Shown here piece by piece: positions 58,570-64,000 of a stretch of 64,000 nucleotides of DNA. A program made the position numbers and the translations under genes. Source of the stretch: Paenibacillus tyrphae (GTDB lineage: Bacteria > Bacillota > Bacilli > Paenibacillales > NBRC-103111); contig NZ_JNVM01000018.1 in NCBI RefSeq assembly GCF_000722545.1, positions 62,001-126,000 on the forward strand. The letters run 5' to 3'. Position 1 is the stretch's first letter, and every line of letters starts with the position of its first letter. The notes beneath the pieces were generated by a model. The model searched no databases. It was not told the origin of the DNA and saw only the letters and a list, made by a program, of their open reading frames with translations.

Positions 58570-59307
58570 TTATGGTTCCAGCTCTATACTAAAATTAGTG
58601 ATTATATGCGAATTTGTATATTCTCCCGTGCTTGCGCTGAAACCGATCGTTCGCAACGAATCCGTTCCATCGACAGATTCGGAAAGCACCTTCACACGGT
58701 CCAGCAAGACGATCAGCTTTTCTCCGGTAAATTTTATGTCAACGTCGTGCCAATTGTAATCTTCCGTCTTCACCGTTTCAAACGAAGCCATTTTATTGGT
58801 AATGTTTCCTTTCACCAAGGCGATATAATTGCTCGCCGGATCATTTAATTCGGGATTGTAAAAATTATCGAAAATAACGGCGTAGCCTTCCGCCGGCTCA
58901 AAGCCCAAATATCCTCCGGAAGGCACCGCTTCCGACGGTCCCGCCACCCACACAAAAGCAAAACCGTCCCCTCCCGTACCTCCCCCGGCCTTATAGCGGA
59001 AGGAGACCTTCCACCGGCCGGCCACATTCGCCTTCAACCACGCGGCTCCCGCCAAATTCGGATTGGGGGTCGTTAAAACCATCGTCCCTTCTCCCCGGAA
59101 GGCCGTTCCCCGATAGCTCCATAACCCGCTATCTTCCTTAAACGTATCCGCAATTAATCGAGCAGGCGTCCCCGTATTCCTTGCTCCGGGCGAAGCCAGC
59201 GTATCGTCGTATTTCAAGAGCGGTACATTCTGTCCGGACTCTTTCTGCGCAAATAATACCATCATTAAAATCGTAAACGGGAACAAAAGGATAAGTTTTC
59301 GTCTCAA
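58570..59307 (-). CDS. Exported L-type lectin-like protein
   Basis: The 245-residue protein has a signal anchor or signal peptide (LILLFPFTILMMVLFA) and a concanavalin-A-like jelly roll of the legume-lectin type: GRWKVSFRYKAGGGTGGDGFAFVW, GGYLGF, and an acidic segment (VIFDNFYNPELNDPASNYIAL) placed where Ca/Mn ligands occur. It probably binds sugars outside the membrane. Translation starts at TTG 59307 with GAAGGGAGC upstream. It is in the exopolysaccharide operon, 36 bases from each neighbour gene. Confidence 0.75.
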   Translation of the reverse strand: MRRKLILLFPFTILMMVLFAQKESGQNVPLLKYDDTLASPGARNTGTPARLIADTFKEDSGLWSYRGTAFRGEGTMVLTTPNPNLAGAAWLKANVAGRWKVSFRYKAGGGTGGDGFAFVWVAGPSEAVPSGGYLGFEPAEGYAVIFDNFYNPELNDPASNYIALVKGNITNKMASFETVKTEDYNWHDVDIKFTGEKLIVLLDRVKVLSESVDGTDSLRTIGFSASTGEYTNSHIITNFSIELEP

Positions 59308-59343
59308 GTAGTTTGCTCCCTTCTAGTTGACTGATGGCTTTGT

Positions 59344-59658
59344 TTATTTTTCGGTGGCCAAATGCTTGCTCAAAATGTTCTCCCCGGCTTCCTCCGGAAT
59401 ATTTAATAGCTGCAATAAGCGCTTGGACTCCAGATACAGTTTATGATTGTCCTTGGAAATTCGTAAGCAGGAACAGACGAGCTCATAATCGATATTCAAA
59501 TATTCCGCAAGCCGCTTGTATATTTTCACATCGTAGGTTTTATTATCCTGGCATTCCGTGCACACAAAGCTTACCGCGTAATTGGTCCCTTTCCCCGATT
59601 CCTCATCTGTTTCAAAGAAAAACACTTTCTTGATCTCATTGCCGCAGGTACAAATCAT
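59344..59658 (-). CDS. Small Cys-containing protein of unknown function
   Basis: The 104-residue protein begins MICTCGNEIKKVFFFE and has a second pair CTECQ at about residue 33, together a plausible four-Cys zinc site (CxC plus CxxC). A helical C-terminal half follows, with two further Cys (LVCSCLRISK). AGGAG nine bases before ATG 59658 supports translation. It lies between the ManC gene (41 bases) and the lectin gene (36 bases) in the same operon. No family is recognised. Confidence 0.7.
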   Translation of the reverse strand: MICTCGNEIKKVFFFETDEESGKGTNYAVSFVCTECQDNKTYDVKIYKRLAEYLNIDYELVCSCLRISKDNHKLYLESKRLLQLLNIPEEAGENILSKHLATEK

Positions 59659-59700
59659 ATTTCATATCTCCTATGCACAACAATATGCATTGACGTTTAC

Positions 59701-61068
59701 TTAAATGCATAGCCGGACGATTTCCGTCCAGGTCGTGCACAGCTCGACTGTGTTTTCTTCAAAAGCTCCGGTGCCGTTCTGGATTTCGATCAGCTCAAGA
59801 TCGGTCAGCGCACGAATGCTGTGTCTCGTACCGGCCGGAATCCGGATGACATCGCCTGCCTGAACCGGCTGAAGCCGCTCATCGAGGATCATCTCCCCTG
59901 TACCGGAAAGCACGGTCAGCACTTCGTCGTGCGAACGATGAACCTGATAGCTGTGATGCTTACCGGCCAAGATGCACAGCCTTCGGGTTACCGCCTTGTG
60001 GTCATTCTCGCCAAGTACGCAATCCAAGATTCTGTATTTTCCCCAGACCCTTTCCTCATACATGGGGGGCTGCTCGATCGATTTGATGATGTCTTTGATC
60101 TTCGGCGTCGATTCCTTGCTCGCCACAAGAATTCCGTCCGGACTCGCTGCAACGACTATATCCGGCACATCCAGCACGGTAATGGGAATGTTCAACTCGT
60201 TGATCAAATGCGTATTTTGACTGGCATCCGTCATGATTCCCGTGCCGATAATCGGCGTACTCATCTCTTCCGTCAGCGTATTCCAGGTGCCCAGGTCTTT
60301 CCATACCCCGTCGTACGACAGCATGGCGATATTTTTCGTTTTCTCGACAACTTCATAATCGAAGCTGATTTTGTCCATTTTTCCGTACTGCCGGGCCAAT
60401 TCCTCATACTGGATAGGGAGGCCTTTTTTAATCAACAGCGTGATGATGAAGTCGAGCTTAAACGCGAAGATCCCGCAATTCCAAAGCGCGGATTGGGCAA
60501 TCAGCTCCTCCGCTTTGCTTTGTGTCGGCTTTTCTTGAAAGCTGGCCACTCTCATGAACGTTTCACCGGTGTCCGGGCTCGGCTCCGGCACGATATATCC
60601 GTATTTTTCAGATGGAAAAGTTGGTTTTACCCCCATAAGCGCCAAGTCCGCCCTCGATTCCCGCAGCACATGCTCCAGCTTTTTGATATGCTCGAAGAAC
60701 GGATCTTCCACATAAGGATCGACGGGAAGAATCGCTACGCATTCTTCGAGACTTACGCTTTCCACGGAGTACAAATAGACGGCAGCCAGAGCGATTGCCG
60801 GAAACGTATCGCGTCTCTCCGGCTCGATGATCAAGGGAACCTGCTCACCGATCTGGCTTTGCAAAATTTCCCGCTGCACCTTTCCCGTCGCCACATAGGC
60901 GGACTGATCGATATCGGCGCTTTTCAGCTGCCGCCATACCCGCTCGACCATCGATTCGAGCTGCCCTTCTTCGTTGCGCAGCACCTTCAGAAATTGCTTC
61001 GATCTCGTATCGTTCGATAACGGCCAGAGACGCTTACCGGAGCCGCCGGACAATAAAATATATTTCAT
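59701..61068 (-). CDS. Mannose-1-phosphate guanylyltransferase / mannose-6-phosphate isomerase
   Basis: The 455-residue type II PMI-GMP enzyme has an N-terminal nucleotidyltransferase with LLSGGSGKRLWPLS (residues 5-18) and FPSEKYGYIVPE. A C-terminal cupin phosphomannose-isomerase domain has HHSYQVHRSHDEVLTVLSGTG and VIRIPAGTRHSI. It makes GDP-mannose from mannose-1-phosphate and GTP for the glycosyltransferases encoded upstream. ATG 61068 overlaps the stop of the preceding glycosyltransferase (ATGA) and has AAGGA upstream; a longer start is not needed. The gene is often named manC or algA, and the symbol is left open. Confidence 0.93.
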   Translation of the reverse strand: MKYILLSGGSGKRLWPLSNDTRSKQFLKVLRNEEGQLESMVERVWRQLKSADIDQSAYVATGKVQREILQSQIGEQVPLIIEPERRDTFPAIALAAVYLYSVESVSLEECVAILPVDPYVEDPFFEHIKKLEHVLRESRADLALMGVKPTFPSEKYGYIVPEPSPDTGETFMRVASFQEKPTQSKAEELIAQSALWNCGIFAFKLDFIITLLIKKGLPIQYEELARQYGKMDKISFDYEVVEKTKNIAMLSYDGVWKDLGTWNTLTEEMSTPIIGTGIMTDASQNTHLINELNIPITVLDVPDIVVAASPDGILVASKESTPKIKDIIKSIEQPPMYEERVWGKYRILDCVLGENDHKAVTRRLCILAGKHHSYQVHRSHDEVLTVLSGTGEMILDERLQPVQAGDVIRIPAGTRHSIRALTDLELIEIQNGTGAFEENTVELCTTWTEIVRLCI

Positions 61069-62255
61069 GAGATACACATCCTTTTCATGATATCGTTTGG
61101 CTCGCCCGCGGTTCGCAGCAATACCTCGTTCACGTGATTCGCCGCATGACTCCACGTATATTTGGACAGCACGAAGTTGCGGCAGACCTCCGAAGTAGGC
61201 CATGTCTCCCGCTCCCGGTACAGACGAACCAGCCCTTCGGCAATGGCGTCGGCGCTCGTATCCTTGAACAAAAACCGGGAGTCGAACGGCGTCAAAATCT
61301 CCTTGTTCCCTCCGATGGGAGTCGCTACCACCGGTACGCCGCTGGCGAGAGCCTCTATGGTGATCAAGCCGAAGCCTTCCAACGCCTGGGTCGGAACAAC
61401 GAACAAATCCGAGGATTGATAATACAAGGGGAGCTGGTCCTCCGGCACATATCCTAGCAAACGAACATGATCCGCAAGGCCGTATTCGCGGATTTTCTCC
61501 TTCAATTCGTCGGCAAGCGGCCCCCTTCCGCCGATGAGCAGGAGACTGTTCGGCTCCTCAAGCACAACCGTTTTCCAGGCTTCCAGCAAGTTGAGCAATC
61601 CCATCCGCTTGACCAAGCGTCTCACGGTTAATACGACAAACCGATCGGAAGGGATGTTCAGCTCGGCCCTTGTCTTTTGCCGATCGGAGGCCGGCTTGAA
61701 GTTATCGATATTGGTCGCTCCGGGCACAATCTCGATGTTATCCAACGGAATACCGTACGATTCGTGTAAAATGTCTTTAAAAAATTGGCTCAATACAATA
61801 AAGCGGTCGCCAAGCCGGTATGTGCTCATCTCGATCTTCCGGGCCACCGAGTTTCTCAGCCGGTTAACCAAATCAAGCTTCTCCACGCCCAATTCGTTCG
61901 CCCACGGGCCGTGAAAGCTCATCACCACGGGAATATTCCGCTTCTTCGCTTCTAGAGCCGGGCCCAGAGCATACGGCGAAAAGTGCGTATAAAGCACATC
62001 GATCGGACGGCTGTTCATAATGGCTGCCGCTTTTTTTCGGAAGGCCCATTGCCGCATCAGCATCATTTTATGGGGCTGCGTGGCCTGGATGATTTTGATT
62101 CCCTGATGCACCGGCTGCTCCGGGCTGCTCACCATGGCTTCCAGATCATGGATTTCGGAAAGCTTCTCGCATATCGATCGAAAATAAGTGTTTAATCCTC
62201 CTGGCTGATACACGGGCCATCCCATTCCCGTTGCCAATATTCGTAATATTGACAT
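61065..62255 (-). CDS. GT4 family glycosyltransferase
   Basis: The 396-residue GT-B enzyme has an N-terminal acceptor domain with the loop GWPVYQPGGLNTYF and YTHFSPYALGP. The C-terminal donor domain has VVLTVRRLVKRMGL, LLIGGRGPL, and the family 4 signature FVVPTQALEGFGLITIEALASGVPVVATPIGG, in which the EGFGLITIE part carries the phosphate-contacting Glu residues. AGGGGG precedes ATG 62255. It probably adds mannose from the GDP-mannose made by the next gene (inference). Confidence 0.9.
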   Translation of the reverse strand: MSILRILATGMGWPVYQPGGLNTYFRSICEKLSEIHDLEAMVSSPEQPVHQGIKIIQATQPHKMMLMRQWAFRKKAAAIMNSRPIDVLYTHFSPYALGPALEAKKRNIPVVMSFHGPWANELGVEKLDLVNRLRNSVARKIEMSTYRLGDRFIVLSQFFKDILHESYGIPLDNIEIVPGATNIDNFKPASDRQKTRAELNIPSDRFVVLTVRRLVKRMGLLNLLEAWKTVVLEEPNSLLLIGGRGPLADELKEKIREYGLADHVRLLGYVPEDQLPLYYQSSDLFVVPTQALEGFGLITIEALASGVPVVATPIGGNKEILTPFDSRFLFKDTSADAIAEGLVRLYRERETWPTSEVCRNFVLSKYTWSHAANHVNEVLLRTAGEPNDIMKRMCIS

Positions 62256-62271
62256 GCTGATCCCCCTACCT

Positions 62272-63051
62272 TTATTCGGCAACTCCGCTATTTTGAACCC
62301 TTTTTAATTCATACAGCTTAATTTGCGTCAAATATTCGTAATAAGCCCACAGAGTCGCAACCGTGAGACCGGCCAGCCCTTTCTTGAACAGCCCGTGAAC
62401 AAAATATTTTTGCCCGAAGCGCAGAACCGGGCGGAACAGCAGCCGCATCAGACTGAAACTTTGGTTGGACGAAAGAGCTTTTTGCGCTTCCAAGGCGGTG
62501 TATTTATTAAACCGGATCACATGGTCATCGATGCTGCGGTAGCCGTCATGCCATAGGATTCCCGGCATAAATCCGATCTTGCGCCCTTCCGGTTCCGGTC
62601 CTTCGTGAACCTCCGTCTCTTTAATGGAGGTGACTTTCCGGTTATACATCCGCGGAAGATGCTCCCCTTTATCGAGCCACTTCCCCATAAAATTGCCGAT
62701 CCGGTAGATGTTGTATATATCAGCGTCGGCCGTTTTCCCTGCTTTCCACTGCTTAATGGAATTTTTCAGTTCCTCGTTCGCAAATTCATCCGTATCGATG
62801 AAAAAGATCCAATCGTGGGTCGCCTTCTCCGCGGCAAAATTGCGTTGCTTGGCAAAGCCGGGCCATGGATTGAAAAATACTTTGCAGCCTAAGCTCTCGG
62901 CGATTTCCACCGTCGCATCCTTGCTTCCCCCATCGATAACAACAATCTCATCCGCAAAATCCTGACATGAAACAACGGCTTTGGCGATTCGTTGCTCCTC
63001 GTTTTGAGCGATAATCGTAACCGATATGCGCTTGACCTCGGAGTGGTCCAT
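62272..63051 (-). CDS. GT2 family glycosyltransferase
   Basis: The 259-residue GT-A enzyme has VTIIAQNEEQRIAKAVVSC, VVIDGGSKDATVEIA and the DxD-type metal site FFIDTDEF, followed by acceptor-side residues NRKVTSIKETEVHEG. It is similar in layout to WaaE/KdtX-type transferases. A basic, hydrophobic C-terminal helix (LAGLTVATLWAYYEYL) suggests membrane association. There are 22 bases after the flippase gene and 16 before the GT4 gene, consistent with one operon. Confidence 0.9.
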   Translation of the reverse strand: MDHSEVKRISVTIIAQNEEQRIAKAVVSCQDFADEIVVIDGGSKDATVEIAESLGCKVFFNPWPGFAKQRNFAAEKATHDWIFFIDTDEFANEELKNSIKQWKAGKTADADIYNIYRIGNFMGKWLDKGEHLPRMYNRKVTSIKETEVHEGPEPEGRKIGFMPGILWHDGYRSIDDHVIRFNKYTALEAQKALSSNQSFSLMRLLFRPVLRFGQKYFVHGLFKKGLAGLTVATLWAYYEYLTQIKLYELKRVQNSGVAE

Positions 63052-63073
63052 CTCCTGATTGACTCCTTTCTAT

Positions 63074-64000
63074 TTAGGTAGCATTTGATTTGAGCCGTTG
63101 CGTGATTTTCTGCTTAAACCATAATAAATCGCCCTGTGTCGGGACAGGACGCGGCATCGGGACCTTCAAGCTGAGCGGGAATTGAAACATGATGAAGCAA
63201 AATCGGACAAAGGTTGCCGCTAACAGCGCACAAGCCGCTCCCGTCAAGCCGAAGCGCGGAACCAGGATGATGAGCAGCGGAATGCTAATGGAGAGACCTA
63301 TAGCTTGGAGAAGGGATACCTTTCCGGGTTTTCCCAAAGCCATGAAGGTTTGCGCCAACACCCAGACCGCACCGCTTAATGCCGTCTCAAGAAGCAAGAT
63401 CCAAATAATACCTGTCGCTTCCCTATATTTCTCGCCATACAACAAGATGAGCGCCGTCGGCGAAATAACCATTAAAACCAAGGCAATGATGCAGGTGCCT
63501 GTCGAAGCGATCCGGAATACTTTCATCGTGAGCGAAATGGTCTCGTCCCTGCTCATGCCTGCGGCTTTAGGCAGCAGGACAATCGCAATGGCATTTTGAA
63601 AAATGCCGACCATCCGCGCAAGGCTTAAAGCGACCAAATAGAGCCCCAGGTCGGTCGGTGTCATTAACCGCACCATTACCACCTGGTCCATGAACAAAGT
63701 GAGCGTCGCCACAATATCGATCAAGTAGGAAGAAAGACCATACGTGATCAGCCTCTTGACCGACGAGACGATGCCTTTCAACGAAGTTTTGTACACGCGA
63801 AACAGCTGATATACGGTATAAATCCCAACCGGCACATTGGGAAGAAAATACGATAAGGCCGAGGTGAACGGCGTTAGATGGCCTGTGAGCGCCAGTCCCA
63901 ACAGCATGATCAGCGTCGCGACAACAGGCAAATATCGTCTTCGGTTAAATCCCTTGAAATCTTCGCGTCCCTGCATGACGGCGTTTAAATAGTTCGTAAA
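63074..64000 (-). CDS. Oligosaccharide flippase family membrane protein (N-terminus outside the window)
   Basis: The reading frame is open to the right edge (…FTNYLNAVMQG before the Met at 63976), so only the C-terminal part, about 309 residues, is seen. It contains eight or nine membrane helices in the pattern of Wzx/MATE-like polysaccharide exporters (YLPVVATLIMLLGLAL, GLYLVALSLARMVGIFQNAIAIVLLPKAA, ALLAATFVRFCFIMFQF). It probably flips lipid-linked repeat units made by the downstream enzymes. Confidence 0.85.
   Translation of the reverse strand, partial: FTNYLNAVMQGREDFKGFNRRRYLPVVATLIMLLGLALTGHLTPFTSALSYFLPNVPVGIYTVYQLFRVYKTSLKGIVSSVKRLITYGLSSYLIDIVATLTLFMDQVVMVRLMTPTDLGLYLVALSLARMVGIFQNAIAIVLLPKAAGMSRDETISLTMKVFRIASTGTCIIALVLMVISPTALILLYGEKYREATGIIWILLLETALSGAVWVLAQTFMALGKPGKVSLLQAIGLSISIPLLIILVPRFGLTGAACALLAATFVRFCFIMFQFPLSLKVPMPRPVPTQGDLLWFKQKITQRLKSNAT

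Noticed and set aside
59821..61020. 399-codon open frame on the plus strand
   Set aside because: It is antisense to the mannose-1-phosphate guanylyltransferase gene, with no supporting signals.

Overview
The window looks like a chromosomal segment of a Paenibacillus-type Bacillota (Paenibacillaceae). The reasons are S-layer-homology (SLH) surface proteins, strong AGGAGG ribosome sites with some TTG starts, a SinR-like repressor, a deoR/nupC/pdp/deoC nucleoside set with a CcpA-type cre, and YesM/YesN-type two-component genes. There is no phage, integrase or rRNA/tRNA signal. Mobile-type DNA is limited to three copies of a short non-coding repeat of 203-265 bp.

Layout. 1-6.9 kb: signalling block with an OmpR-type response regulator and its kinase (cut by the left edge), prkA, an ECF sigma factor without an anti-sigma neighbour, a VanRS-like pair and a HutD/Ves protein. 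7-13.1 kb: a lactonase, then nupC-pdp-deoC with their own sigma-A promoter, DeoR-like operator half-sites and a cre, and deoR as a separate upstream unit. 13.3-21.7 kb: one surface operon encoding a 1005-residue repeat protein, a TPR glycosyltransferase and a 1224-residue SLH protein. 21.8-27.8 kb: a PD-(D/E)XK-like protein, a polysaccharide deacetylase, a thioredoxin-reductase-like flavoprotein, an MFS carrier, and an ArsR regulator divergent from a flavin-reductase-fold protein. 27.9-36.4 kb: a carbohydrate ABC transporter divergent from a YesMN-type two-component operon that ends in a coiled-coil membrane protein and a phosphodiester-glycosidase-family protein. 36.5-42.7 kb: a small protein, an alpha/beta-hydrolase fused to a SARP/BTAD-like regulator, and a four-gene putative metal-transport operon whose first gene (HupE family) has a one-base frameshift. 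43-51.2 kb: a 2728-residue SLH protein with a PHP-type phosphoesterase domain. 51.5-55.1 kb: an AbrB-like regulator, trmL, an orphan PhoB-like regulator, serC and thpR. 55.2-57.7 kb: a cluster of three XRE regulators (one SinR-like, two recent paralogues) and two small proteins. 57.7-64 kb: an exopolysaccharide operon (flippase, two glycosyltransferases, mannose-1-P guanylyltransferase, Cys-rich small protein, L-type lectin-like protein, SGNH hydrolase) running off the right edge.

Most interesting signals. (1) Three unannotated paralogous small proteins of 51-58 residues (36517-36672, 55208-55363, 56647-56823) share a core, IRxxM[RK]QLGxxP, that resembles the helical hook of SinI and of the SinR C-terminus. 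All three loci carry a TTGTATC/GATACAA inverted repeat. I infer a Sin-like repressor/anti-repressor network. (2) A MITE-like element is present three times. Two copies sit between duplicated versions of a transcription-terminator hairpin. (3) The hydrolase part of the SARP-like fusion has lost its catalytic His and may be a ligand sensor. (4) Matching helically phased TTAA-type repeats lie upstream of the VanRS-like operon and of the ECF sigma gene.
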